The position numbers and the translations under genes are program-made. From CAVXEH01 sp963805305 (GTDB taxonomy: Bacteria > Chloroflexota > Limnocylindria > QHBO01): 64,000 nt of DNA. The stretch lies in contig CAWDTM010000002.1 of the NCBI GenBank assembly GCA_963805305.1, forward strand, positions 310,001 through 374,000, read 5' to 3'. Shown here one piece after another: positions 26,456 to 35,112 of this stretch (positions are counted from its first letter, which is position 1; the number at the start of each line of letters is the position of its first letter). Below the pieces are notes generated by a model. That model did no database searches. It worked only from the letters and a program-made list of their open reading frames with translations, and was not told where the DNA came from.

Positions 26456-27162
26456 GACCCTGCCTCCAGTGTCTCGCCCGGCTCCAGCTCGACGACGCGC
26501 GCACCGGTAAGGCCCGCGAGCTCGGCCGGCGTACCGGCCAGGATCGGGAATGTTCCGTAGTGGACGGGGATGACGGCCTGGACCCCCGTGAGCTCGATCG
26601 CGCGCGCCGCGCCTGCCGGCCCCATGGTGTAGTGCCCCCCGATCGGGAAGACACCGATGGTCGGCCGCCACTCGCGGACGAGCGCCATGTCGCCGAAGAC
26701 ATCGGTGTCGCCGGAGTGGTAGATCCGCGTTCCGTCCTCGAACTCGATCAGCCAGCCCCAGCAGCCCACCTCGCGGGTCGCGTCGGGACCGTTTCCGGTG
26801 AGCGTCACGCCACCGGAGTGGTCGGCGTGGACCATGGTCAGCCGGATCCCTGCAGCCTCGACCGTCCCGCCCTTGTTCATGCCGATGGCCTCCACCCCGC
26901 GCGACGCGAGGTAGATCTGGAGCTCGTGGCTGCCGACGACCGTGGCACCGCCCGACGCCAGCTCGACGACGTCCGCCGCGTCATTGCCGATGTGGTCGAA
27001 ATGGCCGTGGGTGGGAGCCACGAGATCGACCTGCTCTGCCCGCCGGTACGCGTCGGCGTAGGTCGGGGCCCCGGTCCAGCGGTCGATCCAGAGCCACTTG
27101 TCGCCGGGAGATCGGTAGAGGACACCCCCGTGACCCAGCCGGGTGATGCGCAAGGTGGACAT
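26452..27162 (-). CDS. Metal-dependent hydrolase, metallo-beta-lactamase fold (UPF0173-like)
   Basis: A 236-residue MBL-fold protein. The metal-binding motif Thr-His-Gly-His-Phe-Asp-His is at residues 51-57 (His52, His54, Asp56, His57); a distal Gly-Asp-Thr-Asp and a C-terminal His in Pro-Val-His-Tyr complete the site. UPF0173 members are uncharacterised hydrolases. A strong AAAGGAGA site lies 9 nt before ATG 27162, which fixes the start. Confidence 0.88.
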   Translation of the reverse strand: MSTLRITRLGHGGVLYRSPGDKWLWIDRWTGAPTYADAYRRAEQVDLVAPTHGHFDHIGNDAADVVELASGGATVVGSHELQIYLASRGVEAIGMNKGGTVEAAGIRLTMVHADHSGGVTLTGNGPDATREVGCWGWLIEFEDGTRIYHSGDTDVFGDMALVREWRPTIGVFPIGGHYTMGPAGAARAIELTGVQAVIPVHYGTFPILAGTPAELAGLTGARVVELEPGETLEAGS

Positions 27163-27217
27163 GCGGTGTCGTCTCCTTTCGTGCCCTCCAATCGTAGTCT
27201 GAGGAGCTCGACGGCGC

Positions 27218-27907
27218 TCATCCCGGGATGAGCAGCCTGCCCGCCCGGGCGATCCGTCGCATCCAGGGCAGCTCGCGCTCGAGGGTCGTCTCCGGACCGT
27301 GGCCGGGCAGGACGCGGACGGTCGCAGGGATCCCGGTTGCGAGCCGAGCCAGGCTCTCCACCATGGCGGCGTCGTCGCCTCCGGGAAGGTCGGTCCGCCC
27401 GTAGCTGCCGGCGAAGAGCGTGTCTCCCGACAGGAGCAGGGCGTGCCGCTCCTCGTACAGGCAGATCGAGCCCTCCGTGTGGCCGGGCGTGTGGAGGACG
27501 TCGAAGACGAGATCTCCGACCGGGAGCTGGTCACCCTCGCGCAGGTGCCGATCCGCGGTACTCGGCTCCACGTCGAAGCCATACGAGTTCTCGCCCGACA
27601 GGCGGTATGCGTCGTCGGGATGGATGGCGATGGGTGCCTGCGACGCGCGACGCAGCGGCGCGTTGTCGAAGACGTGATCCACGTGGCCGTGGCTGTTGCC
27701 GATCACCTGCAGCCGCAGCCTGTTGGCCCCCACCCGCTCGATGAGGGATGCGGCGGCGCCCATTCCGGGGTCGAGCACGAGGGCATCGGGCGAGCGACCG
27801 TCCCAGACCAGGTAGGCGTTTGTTCCCCATGGTCCGAACGCACCGGCCTCGATCCGCGGCGGGTGGGCGGCGGGACCGGCCGAGCGTTCGACGACGGGGT
27901 CGCTCAC
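27218..27907 (-). CDS. MBL-fold hydrolase, glyoxalase II-like
   Basis: A 229-residue MBL-fold protein with His-x-His-x-Asp-His at residues 73-78, His-Thr-Pro-Gly-His-Thr in the middle (third metal ligand) and Ser-Gly-Asp-Thr-Leu-Phe (bridging Asp), the pattern of glyoxalase II-like and persulfide-dioxygenase-like enzymes. A thioester hydrolase role is likely. The GTG start overlaps the lipB stop as GTGA. Second in a pair of MBL enzymes behind the lipoate genes. Confidence 0.87.
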   Translation of the reverse strand: MSDPVVERSAGPAAHPPRIEAGAFGPWGTNAYLVWDGRSPDALVLDPGMGAAASLIERVGANRLRLQVIGNSHGHVDHVFDNAPLRRASQAPIAIHPDDAYRLSGENSYGFDVEPSTADRHLREGDQLPVGDLVFDVLHTPGHTEGSICLYEERHALLLSGDTLFAGSYGRTDLPGGDDAAMVESLARLATGIPATVRVLPGHGPETTLERELPWMRRIARAGRLLIPG

Positions 27908-28716
27908 TGCTCGCTGGCGCCGGCCGGGCCGGCGATCGCGGGCAGCCCATCGGCCAGTCGAAGGCCAAACGCGGCCGCCAGCTCCGTCGCGAGGGCCTCC
28001 TCGACGAGCTCCATGGGCACCCGGTTGCCCAGCTCGCGCTGAAGGCTGGTCACGCCCTTGCCGCGGATGCCGCAGGGGATCATCTCGTCGAACCAGGCCA
28101 GGTCGGTGTTGACATTCAACGCCAGGCCGTGGGTCGTCACCCCGCGACGCACCCGTACGCCGATGGCGGCCAGCTTGCGCTCGTCGTCGACCCAGACGCC
28201 GGCGAGGCCGTCGACGCGGCCCGCACGCACGCCGAAGCGTGATGCGGTGGCGATGATCGCCGCCTCGAGCGTCCGGACGTAGCGCCGCAGGTCGAGCGGG
28301 TCGCGAAGCTCCACGATGGGGTAGGCGACGAGCTGACCCGGTCCATGGAAGGTGACGTCCCCGCCGCGGTCGATGCGGAGGTACGTTGCCCCCAGCGCAC
28401 GGAGACGCTCCGGTCCGGCCAGGAGGTTCGTCTCGTCTCCTCCTCGGCCGATGGTGTACACCGGGAAGTGCTCGAGGAGCAGCAGGCGATCGCCGATGCG
28501 CCGTTCCCGGCGCTGCCCCGCCAGCTCGTCCTGGAGCTCCCAGGTGGGTTCGTAGGGGACGGTGCCCAGCCGCTCGACGGTGAGGCGGCCGCCATGTGCC
28601 GCGAGGAGCGGCCGCTCGGCGCTCGCCGGGACGAACGGCTGGTCGGCGGCCGGCCGTCGCGGACGAGGCCGGTCCGTCGGCTGGACGGGTGGCTCCGTTA
28701 TGTCGCGCATGCTCAT
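27904..28716 (-). CDS. lipB: Octanoyltransferase
   Basis: A 270-residue LipB, which moves octanoate from acyl carrier protein to lipoyl domains. It has an unusual ~45-residue Pro/Arg-rich N-terminal extension before the family core. The Arg-Gly-Gly-Asp-Val-Thr-Phe-His-Gly-Pro-Gly-Gln motif is complete, and the catalytic Cys is in Ile-Pro-Cys-Gly-Ile, followed by the Lys of Arg-Gly-Lys-Gly-Val. Start ATG 28716 (or 28710, two codons later) lies 22 nt after the lipA stop. Forms a lipA-lipB pair that serves the E2 at 31639-33048 and any glycine-cleavage H protein elsewhere. Confidence 0.92.
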   Translation of the reverse strand: MSMRDITEPPVQPTDRPRPRRPAADQPFVPASAERPLLAAHGGRLTVERLGTVPYEPTWELQDELAGQRRERRIGDRLLLLEHFPVYTIGRGGDETNLLAGPERLRALGATYLRIDRGGDVTFHGPGQLVAYPIVELRDPLDLRRYVRTLEAAIIATASRFGVRAGRVDGLAGVWVDDERKLAAIGVRVRRGVTTHGLALNVNTDLAWFDEMIPCGIRGKGVTSLQRELGNRVPMELVEEALATELAAAFGLRLADGLPAIAGPAGASEQ

Positions 28717-28738
28717 GGCGCGCTCGGTGCGCGATCCA

Positions 28739-29806
28739 TCAGACCGCCGCGGCGCCGATCCGTTCCGGGACCTGCTCGGCGGCGTGGTAGCTGGACCGCA
28801 CGAGCGGGCCGGCCTGGACGTGACGGAACCCCATCTCCAGGCCCAGGCGGCGCAGGGTCGCGAACTCGGCCGGTGTGTAGTACTTGCGCAGCGGCAGGTG
28901 CTGGCGGCTGGGGCGCAGGTACTGGCCGATGGTGAGGACGTCGACCCCGGCCCCGCGCAGCAGGTGCATGGCGTCGAGCACCTCGTTCCAGGACTCACCG
29001 AGGCCCAGCATGATCCCGGTCTTGGTGACGAGCGCGTCGAACCCGATCTCGCGGGCGACGGCCCGGCCCGTGGTGAGGACCCCCACGCTGCGGTCCCAGC
29101 GAGCGCGACGGCGCACGGGACGCTGGAGGCGCGGGACCGTCTCGACGTTGTGGCCCAGGATCTCCGGCTGGGCCTCGACCACCGTCCGGACATCGGCCTC
29201 GCGGCCGTTCAGGTCGCTTATGAGGACCTCGACGCTCGTCCCCGGGGTCGCGAGACGGATGGCGCGGATGGTGTCGGCCATGAGGCCCGCGCCGCCATCG
29301 GGCAGGTCGTCGCGCGCGACCATGGTGACCACAACGTGCCGCAGGTTCATGCCCCGCGTCGCCTCCGCGACGCGGGCGGGTTCGTCGAGGTCGGTGATCG
29401 GCGGTCGTCCGGTGTCGATGGCGCAGAAGCCACAGTTCCGGGTGCAGACGGAGCCACCGATCATGAAGGTCGCGGTGCCCAGCGCCCAGCATTCGCCGAT
29501 GTTCGGGCAGCGGGCCTCCTCGCAGACGGTATGCAAGGACTCGGCCCGGATCAGGCGTTTCACGCCGGAGTAGGTCGCGCCGGCGCCCACCCGGACCTTG
29601 AGCCACTCCGGCCGCCGGCCGCCTGGACCGGCGTTCTCGGGCATCGGATCACCCGGTGCCAGCAGGCCGCCGTCGACCGACGGTCCGCCCGGATACATGA
29701 TCTCCGACGGGGTGGTGTGCCCGTGCTGGACGGTCCGCGGGGTGCCCAGTACGGAAAGCTCGCCGAGCGCCGAGAAGTCGCGCTGATCCGCCGGCTCGAG
29801 GGACAT
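28739..29806 (-). CDS. lipA: Lipoyl synthase (radical SAM)
   Basis: A 355-residue LipA, which inserts two sulfurs into octanoyl groups. Both iron-sulfur sets are present: the auxiliary cluster Cys-x4-Cys-x5-Cys (Cys-Glu-Glu-Ala-Arg-Cys-Pro-Asn-Ile-Gly-Glu-Cys) and the radical SAM Cys-x3-Cys-x2-Cys (Cys-Thr-Arg-Asn-Cys-Gly-Phe-Cys). The C-terminal Arg-Ser-Ser-Tyr-His-Ala motif supplies the auxiliary-cluster serine. The N-terminus is about 50 residues longer than usual. First gene of the operon; TAGACT lies 6 nt before the ATG. Confidence 0.94.
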   Translation of the reverse strand: MSLEPADQRDFSALGELSVLGTPRTVQHGHTTPSEIMYPGGPSVDGGLLAPGDPMPENAGPGGRRPEWLKVRVGAGATYSGVKRLIRAESLHTVCEEARCPNIGECWALGTATFMIGGSVCTRNCGFCAIDTGRPPITDLDEPARVAEATRGMNLRHVVVTMVARDDLPDGGAGLMADTIRAIRLATPGTSVEVLISDLNGREADVRTVVEAQPEILGHNVETVPRLQRPVRRRARWDRSVGVLTTGRAVAREIGFDALVTKTGIMLGLGESWNEVLDAMHLLRGAGVDVLTIGQYLRPSRQHLPLRKYYTPAEFATLRRLGLEMGFRHVQAGPLVRSSYHAAEQVPERIGAAAV

Positions 29807-29812
29807 GGGGTC

Positions 29813-29818
29813 AGTCTA
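29813..29818 (-). promoter_or_regulatory. -10 element of the lipA operon, leaderless
   Basis: TAGACT on the minus strand, 6 nt before ATG 29806. No Shine-Dalgarno sequence fits between them. Confidence 0.5.
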
Positions 29819-29959
29819 CCGAAGGGGGCGGGTGACCGCAGGGCACGACCCCGCGCGCCCCCGGTGACGCGGCGATCCCCGGCGCAAGGATCTCGAAGCG
29901 TCGGGCATGGCTGCCTCCCTCCTGGTGGGGAACGGGTGCGCCCCATCGGCGGTCGGCGC

Positions 29960-29965
29960 CACAAT
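29960..29965 (+). promoter_or_regulatory. Possible -10 element of the AlkD-like gene
   Basis: CACAAT lies exactly 7 nt before ATG 29973, matching the spacing at other leaderless starts in the window although the first base is off consensus. Confidence 0.35.
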
Positions 29966-29972
29966 ACCGATC

Positions 29973-30746
29973 ATGGCTCCATCGGTCACGCCTCTCGTGG
30001 ACGAGATCGTCGCCCTCCTCGTTTCGGCCGGCACGCCGGGACGAGCGGAGCAGGAACGGCGGTACCTCAAGAGCGACCTCTACTTCCTGGGCGCGTCGCA
30101 CGGGGAGACCGGCAGGATCGCGCGCAGCGTGGCGAAGCGGGAAAGGCTCGACCACGACGCAACCGTGGCACTCGCCGCCGCGCTGTGGGCGCCACCAGTC
30201 TTCGAACGCCGCGCCGCCGCGGTCGCGATCCTCGAGGCGCGCGTCGCCCGGCTTGGCTCGGACGACCTCCCGCTCGTCGAGCGGCTTCTCCGCGAGTCAG
30301 GGACGTGGGCGCTCGTGGACGGCCTGGCGGTGAACGTGGCGGGCGGAATCGCGGTTGGGGAGCCAGACGAGGTGCGGCCGATCCTGGACCGTTGGGCCGG
30401 CGACGCCGACTTCTGGATGCGACGCGCGTCGCTGCTCGCTGAGCTCGTGCCGCTGAAGGGCGGCGGCTCGTTCGAGCCTTTCGCAGCGCGGGCGGACGCG
30501 ATGCTCACCGAGAACGAATTCTTCGTGCGCAAGGCGATCGGCTGGGTGCTGCGCGAGGCGGGCAAGCGCCGTCCCGACCAGGTGGTCGCGTGGCTCGCTC
30601 CGCGCGCGGCCGTGGCCAGCGGGGTCACCGTGCGCGAGGCCGTGAAATACCTCCCCGAACCGGAGGGCGCCATGCTGATGGACGCGTACGCAGCGGCGCA
30701 TCCGAGAGCGGTTCGCCGCCGTGGCGCGCGCCATCGAGGATCCTGA
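29973..30746 (+). CDS. DNA alkylation repair protein, AlkD-like HEAT-repeat
   Basis: A 257-residue all-helical protein of the AlkC/AlkD DNA-glycosylase group, which removes alkylated bases using HEAT-like repeats. The N-terminal Glu-Gln-Glu-Arg-Arg-Tyr-Leu-Lys-Ser and the Trp-x-Leu-Val-Asp and Phe-Phe-Val-Arg-Lys-Ala-Ile-Gly-Trp segments are typical. The usual catalytic Asp is likely the one in Leu-Val-Asp. ATG 29973 is chosen over an earlier in-frame GTG because the shorter form matches the family and has a -10-like hexamer at 7 nt. Confidence 0.85.
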   Translation: MAPSVTPLVDEIVALLVSAGTPGRAEQERRYLKSDLYFLGASHGETGRIARSVAKRERLDHDATVALAAALWAPPVFERRAAAVAILEARVARLGSDDLPLVERLLRESGTWALVDGLAVNVAGGIAVGEPDEVRPILDRWAGDADFWMRRASLLAELVPLKGGGSFEPFAARADAMLTENEFFVRKAIGWVLREAGKRRPDQVVAWLAPRAAVASGVTVREAVKYLPEPEGAMLMDAYAAAHPRAVRRRGARHRGS

Positions 30747-30863
30747 ACGGGTCGGACTCGCCGAGGGTAGCCGGTACCGGGCGCGGAAGGCAGGGCAACG
30801 CCCGATGCGCACTGCAGGGCATCGCGATGGTGGCGACCCGCCTCTTGGTGGGCCACCGGGAGC

Positions 30864-31619
30864 TCAGCCTCCGGGGTGCAGGTACTCGGCGTACTCGCGG
30901 ACGAGCGTGAAACCCATTCGCTCGTAGACCGGGCGGCCCATGTCGCTGGCCTGCAGGACGGCGAGCGTCCAGCCCGCTTCCGCGTCCCGCAGAAGATGCC
31001 AGGTCATGGCGGTGCCAACGCCCCGGCCACGTGCTGTGGGCGCGGTCGCCACGCTGTAGATGCCAACGGTGTCCCCGGTGCGTACGGATATGGCGGTCGC
31101 GATGGGAACGTCGTCGAGCAAGCCCACGAACGCACGAATCCCGGGTTCGGCCAGGATGGCGGGCGGGTAGATCTCCTCGACGAGACTGCGCGGCATCTCG
31201 AATCCCTCCTCGGTGGCCTGCCAGAGAGCCTCCATGGTGCTCGCGTCGACCTGGACGATGGCGAGGTCGGCCGGCGGGTCTGGGACAGATCGCGGCTCGA
31301 GCGCGAAGCAGGGGAGTCGCCCAGCGGGCTGCAGACCGGCCTCGACCGCAGCGGCCGCGAGGCGCTCAGCCGCGATGGGGACGTGGATCACGAAGGGAAG
31401 CGCGGTGGCTCGAAGCCGAGCGACCACCTCGACCATGGCCTCTGGCGCCGTGTCGGCCGAAGGCCAGGCAGCATTGAAGAAGCCCACGGGAACGCCCAGG
31501 CTGGCGACGGGGACCCCGGCAATCCGCTCGGCGAACCCATGCGCGACGCCGCCTGCCAGCATCGCGAAGGCAGACGCGAAATGGGCGTCGTGGGCTGCCG
31601 CCTGCTCGGAAGGCGTCAA
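30864..31619 (-). CDS. GNAT-family N-acetyltransferase (TTG start)
   Basis: A 251-residue protein with a C-terminal GNAT domain: the acetyl-CoA site is Val-Ala-Thr-Ala-Pro-Thr-Ala-Arg-Gly-Arg-Gly-Val-Gly. Only the last ~110 residues form the acetyltransferase; the N-terminal half is a second, degenerate GNAT-like or substrate domain. The start is assigned to TTG 31619 because GAGAGGAG lies 8 nt upstream; the longer ATG frame would overlap the E2 3' end by 50 nt. Last gene of the dehydrogenase operon; substrate unknown. Confidence 0.8.
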   Translation of the reverse strand: MTPSEQAAAHDAHFASAFAMLAGGVAHGFAERIAGVPVASLGVPVGFFNAAWPSADTAPEAMVEVVARLRATALPFVIHVPIAAERLAAAAVEAGLQPAGRLPCFALEPRSVPDPPADLAIVQVDASTMEALWQATEEGFEMPRSLVEEIYPPAILAEPGIRAFVGLLDDVPIATAISVRTGDTVGIYSVATAPTARGRGVGTAMTWHLLRDAEAGWTLAVLQASDMGRPVYERMGFTLVREYAEYLHPGG

Positions 31620-31638
31620 CGGTACGGCTCCTCTCTGG

Positions 31639-33048
31639 TCAGCCGATCTGACTCGCGAAGTCCCAGCTCTCCAGCCGCTTGCGCACATCGGACAGGAAGT
31701 AGCCGACCTGGGCGCCGTCGAGGACCCTGTGGTCGAAGGAGCAGGTCATGTTCATCATCGGCCGGATCGCGATCACGTCGGAACCGTCGACCTCGATCAC
31801 CACGGGGCGCTTGACGATGGCCTCCATCGACAGGATCGCGACCTCGGGCGCATTGACGATGGGCATGGAGCTGACAGAGCCGAACCAGCCGGTGTTGTTC
31901 ACGGTGAAGGTCCCGCCCTGGATCTCCTCCAGCCGCAGCTTGTTCGATCGCGCGCGCGCCGCCAGGTCCTGCACCTGGTGGTTCACCCCGCTGATCGACA
32001 ACTGGTCGGCGTTGTGGATGACCGGGACCAGGAGTCCGTTGTCGACGGCCACCGCGATCCCGATGTTCATGGCCTGCTTGAGGATCACGCGGTCCTCGGC
32101 GAACTGGCTGTTGACCATGGGGTGCTGGCGCAGGGTCTCGGTCACGGCCTTGATGACGACCGCAACGTAGCTGATGCCGATCCCCTCGCGCGCCCTGTAC
32201 GCACCGGTGTTCGCCTCGCGCCAGCGGACGACGTTGCCCATGTCGACCTCCACCACGGTGTAGGCGTGGGGGACGGTCTGCTTGACCCGGGTCATCTTGG
32301 CGGCGATCCCCTTGCGCATCTGCGACAGGGCGATCTCCTGGTCGCCGGTGGTCGGTGCCGGGACCGGCGACGGCGTGAACGTGGGGGCCGATGGCGCGGC
32401 GGGCGCGGGCGCCTGCGCGGGTGCAGGCGCGGCCTCCACGGCCGCAGGCGCGGGCGCAGCAGGGGTTGGCGCGGGGGCCGACGGCTGCTCGCCCTGCTGC
32501 GCCACGAAGCCGAGGACGTCGTCGCGCGTCACGCGACCGCCGCTTCCGCTGCCGCTGATCTGCCTGATGTCGAGGTCGTGTTCACGCACCAGCCGGCGAA
32601 CAGCCGGCGTCATGCGCATGGATGCATCGGTGGCGGGTCCGCCGCTGACCGACGGGGCCTGCTGAGCCGGCTCCTGCTCGGCCGCTGGGGCGGCCGCGGG
32701 CTGCGGCTCGGGTTCGGCCGCGGGGGCGGGCTGCGCCACGGGCGGTGAGGCTTCGACGGGTGCGGCGGCCTCGGCCGGCTCGGCGTCGGCGGCACCTGCT
32801 CCCGCGCCGTCACCGGCGTCGATCTCGGCGAGCGGAGTCCCGACCTTCACGGTCTGGCCGTCGCCGACGATGATCCTGGTGATCGTGCCCGCAACCTCGG
32901 CGGGGACCTCGGCGTTGACCTTGTCGGTCACCACCTCGAAGAGGGGATCGTACTGCTCGACCCGATCGCCCTCCTTCACCAGCCAGCGCTCGATCGTGCC
33001 CTCCGTGACGGACTCGCCGAGCTGCGGCATCTTGATCGTTGTTGCCAT
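31639..33048 (-). CDS. 2-oxoacid dehydrogenase E2 (dihydrolipoyl acyltransferase)
   Basis: A 469-residue E2. One lipoyl domain (residues 1-76, lipoylated Lys43 in Asp-Lys-Val), an Ala/Pro linker (~85-140), a peripheral-subunit-binding domain (~145-185), a second Ala/Pro linker, then the catalytic core ending in Asp-His-Arg-Val-Leu-Asp-Gly. It transfers the acyl group made by E1 to CoA. The order E1-alpha, E1-beta, E2, E3 in one operon suggests branched-chain or acetoin-type substrates rather than AceE pyruvate, though AceE may borrow this E2. An AGAGGAG site precedes the ATG. Confidence 0.9.
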   Translation of the reverse strand: MATTIKMPQLGESVTEGTIERWLVKEGDRVEQYDPLFEVVTDKVNAEVPAEVAGTITRIIVGDGQTVKVGTPLAEIDAGDGAGAGAADAEPAEAAAPVEASPPVAQPAPAAEPEPQPAAAPAAEQEPAQQAPSVSGGPATDASMRMTPAVRRLVREHDLDIRQISGSGSGGRVTRDDVLGFVAQQGEQPSAPAPTPAAPAPAAVEAAPAPAQAPAPAAPSAPTFTPSPVPAPTTGDQEIALSQMRKGIAAKMTRVKQTVPHAYTVVEVDMGNVVRWREANTGAYRAREGIGISYVAVVIKAVTETLRQHPMVNSQFAEDRVILKQAMNIGIAVAVDNGLLVPVIHNADQLSISGVNHQVQDLAARARSNKLRLEEIQGGTFTVNNTGWFGSVSSMPIVNAPEVAILSMEAIVKRPVVIEVDGSDVIAIRPMMNMTCSFDHRVLDGAQVGYFLSDVRKRLESWDFASQIG

Positions 33049-33085
33049 GTGGCTCCTCTGTTCGTGTCGGGGTGAGCGTACCCGA

Positions 33086-34072
33086 TCAGTACGCCGCGAG
33101 CGTCCGGGCCGCCTCGACGATCTTCTCCGGCCCCACCATGTACCAGTCCTCCAGACTGTGGTGATACGGAACGCCGGGTACCTCCGGGCCGCCGAGGCGG
33201 GTCACCGGCCCATCGAGGTGCTCGAATCCCAGCTCCGCGATGGTGGCCGCGACCTCCGCACCGAAGCCGCCGAACCGGTTCGCCTCGTGCACCACCAGCG
33301 CCTTGCCCGTCTTCGCCACCGAGCCCAGGACCGCCTCGACGTCAAGGGGTCGAAGGCTGCGCAGGTCCACGACCTCCGCGCTGATCCCGTCCTCGCGCGC
33401 CAGGGTCTCGGCCGCCTCCAGGGTGCAGTAGCGCATGTAGCCGTAGCAGAAGATCGAAAGATCCGTTCCTTCCCGGGCGACATCGGCTTTGCCGATCTCG
33501 ACCACGGTGTCGCCCTCGGGAACCTCCGCCTTGAAGAGGCGGTACGTCTTCTTGTGCTCGAAGAAGAGCACCGGATCGGGGTCGCGGATGGCCGCCTTCA
33601 GGAGCCCCCGCGCGTCCGCCGGCGTGCCGGGGGCGACCACCTTGAGCCCCACCGTGCTCGTGAAGTAGGCCTCGTTCGACTGCGAGTGATAGAGGGCGCC
33701 GTGCACGCCACCGCCGTACGGCATGCGAATGACCATGGGCACCGTGAAGGTCCCGTTCGACCGGTACCGCATGCGGCTGATCTCGCTCACGATCTGGTTG
33801 AAGGCCGGATAGACGAAGTCGGCGAACTGCATCTCGGCGACGGGCCGCAGGCCGTAGACCGCGGCGCCCGCCGCCGCGCCCGCGATCATGGCCTCGGTCA
33901 GCGGTGTGTCGAGCACGCGCTTGTCGCCGTACTTGGCCCACAGGCCCTCGGTTGCGCCGAAGACGCCGCCCTTGCGGCCCACGTCCTCGCCCAGGACCAT
34001 CACGCGCTCGTCCCGCTCCATCTCCTCGTCCATGGCCAGGCGAATCGCCTCGAGGATGTTCAGCTCGGCCAT
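33086..34072 (-). CDS. 2-oxoacid dehydrogenase E1 beta subunit
   Basis: A 328-residue E1-beta, which pairs with E1-alpha as an alpha2-beta2 thiamine-diphosphate enzyme. Characteristic stretches include Glu-Asp-Val-Gly near residue 30, Met-Pro-Tyr-Gly-Gly-Gly-Val-His-Gly-Ala-Leu-Tyr-His-Ser-Gln (catalytic His), and Thr-Arg-Leu-Gly-Gly-Pro-Glu-Val-Pro-Gly-Val-Pro near the end. The stop of E1-alpha is only 2 nt upstream; GAGGG lies before the ATG. Confidence 0.92.
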   Translation of the reverse strand: MAELNILEAIRLAMDEEMERDERVMVLGEDVGRKGGVFGATEGLWAKYGDKRVLDTPLTEAMIAGAAAGAAVYGLRPVAEMQFADFVYPAFNQIVSEISRMRYRSNGTFTVPMVIRMPYGGGVHGALYHSQSNEAYFTSTVGLKVVAPGTPADARGLLKAAIRDPDPVLFFEHKKTYRLFKAEVPEGDTVVEIGKADVAREGTDLSIFCYGYMRYCTLEAAETLAREDGISAEVVDLRSLRPLDVEAVLGSVAKTGKALVVHEANRFGGFGAEVAATIAELGFEHLDGPVTRLGGPEVPGVPYHHSLEDWYMVGPEKIVEAARTLAAY

Positions 34073-34074
34073 GG

Positions 34075-35094
34075 CTAGCGACCCTCCTCGGCGTACACGT
34101 CGACCTCGGCGGTGGCGGGGTCGGGCTCGGGCCGCGCCTCGGCCCGCTTGCTCGCCTCGTTGACCTCTGCCTTGGCATCGGCGCGCAGCCGCTCCTCGAT
34201 CTCATCGGTGAGCACGCCGAGGGTGCGCAGCTCGTTGCCGAAGATCGTCACCGGGTCCTGGGCCTTGAGCGCCGCAACCTCCTCGGGGTCCCGATACCGG
34301 CGCTGGTCGTCGTCGGACGAGTGGCTTGTCAGCCGCACGACGCGGGCCTCGATCAGGGTCGGGCCTTCTCCACTGCGTGCCCGCTCGTGGGCGTCGCGCG
34401 CGGCGGCATACGCGCCCAGCACGTCGCCGCCGTCGACGGTCACGCCGGGAAAGCCATAGCCCGAGGCCCGGGCGGCGACCGACAGGCCGGCGACCTGGCG
34501 GTCGAGCGGGACGCTGATCGCGTAGCCGTTGTTCTCGCAGACGAAGATGACGGGCAGCTTGTGGACGCCGGCGAAGTTCATCGCCTCGTGGATCTCGCCC
34601 TGGTTGGCGGTCCCCTCCCCGAAGTAGGTGATCGCCACGACGTCGTCGCCACGGACCCACGCGCCCATCGCCACGCCCACCGCGTGCAGGACCTGGGTGC
34701 CGACCGGGGAGCTGACGCTCACGATGTTGTACGGAGCACCGCCGTAGTGGCCGGGCATCTGGCGGCCGGCCGAGCTCACGTCATCGCCCTTGGCCAGGTG
34801 GGCGGTGATGATGTCCTCCGCGCTCATCCCGAAGGTCATGGTGGCGGCGATGGAGCGATAGAAGGGCGCCATCCAGTCCTGGTTGCGGCGCATCGGCCAG
34901 GTGATCCCGACCTGGGCGCCTTCATGACCCTGGCCGGAGATGATGAACGCGATCTTGCCGGCCCGCTGCATCAGCCACATCCGCTCGTCGACGGCACGGG
35001 CGAGGAGCATCTGGCGGTACATGGCCAGGACCTGCTCATCGGAGAGCCCGAGCTGGCGGTGTCGCGGTTCGGCGGCGACGTTGGCGTTGGTCAC
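34075..35094 (-). CDS. 2-oxoacid dehydrogenase E1 alpha subunit (GTG start set by RBS)
   Basis: A 339-residue E1-alpha. The TPP-binding block Phe-Gly-Glu-Gly-Thr-Ala-Asn-Gln-Gly lies near residue 157 and ends in Glu-Asn-Asn-Gly-Tyr-Ala-Ile, and the phosphorylation-loop-like Ser-His-Ser-Ser-Asp-Asp-Asp follows. The best homology is to branched-chain 2-oxoacid dehydrogenases. The start GTG 35094 is preferred to GTG 35103 because GGAGG directly abuts the latter but lies 8 nt from the former. Third gene of the operon. Confidence 0.9.
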   Translation of the reverse strand: MTNANVAAEPRHRQLGLSDEQVLAMYRQMLLARAVDERMWLMQRAGKIAFIISGQGHEGAQVGITWPMRRNQDWMAPFYRSIAATMTFGMSAEDIITAHLAKGDDVSSAGRQMPGHYGGAPYNIVSVSSPVGTQVLHAVGVAMGAWVRGDDVVAITYFGEGTANQGEIHEAMNFAGVHKLPVIFVCENNGYAISVPLDRQVAGLSVAARASGYGFPGVTVDGGDVLGAYAAARDAHERARSGEGPTLIEARVVRLTSHSSDDDQRRYRDPEEVAALKAQDPVTIFGNELRTLGVLTDEIEERLRADAKAEVNEASKRAEARPEPDPATAEVDVYAEEGR

Positions 35095-35112
35095 GCTGGG
35101 CACCTCCGCTGT

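Noticed and set aside
30747..30863. A terminator between the AlkD-like gene and the GNAT gene
   Set aside because: A GGTGGC/GCCACC pairing is possible but the loop is long and there is no T-run.
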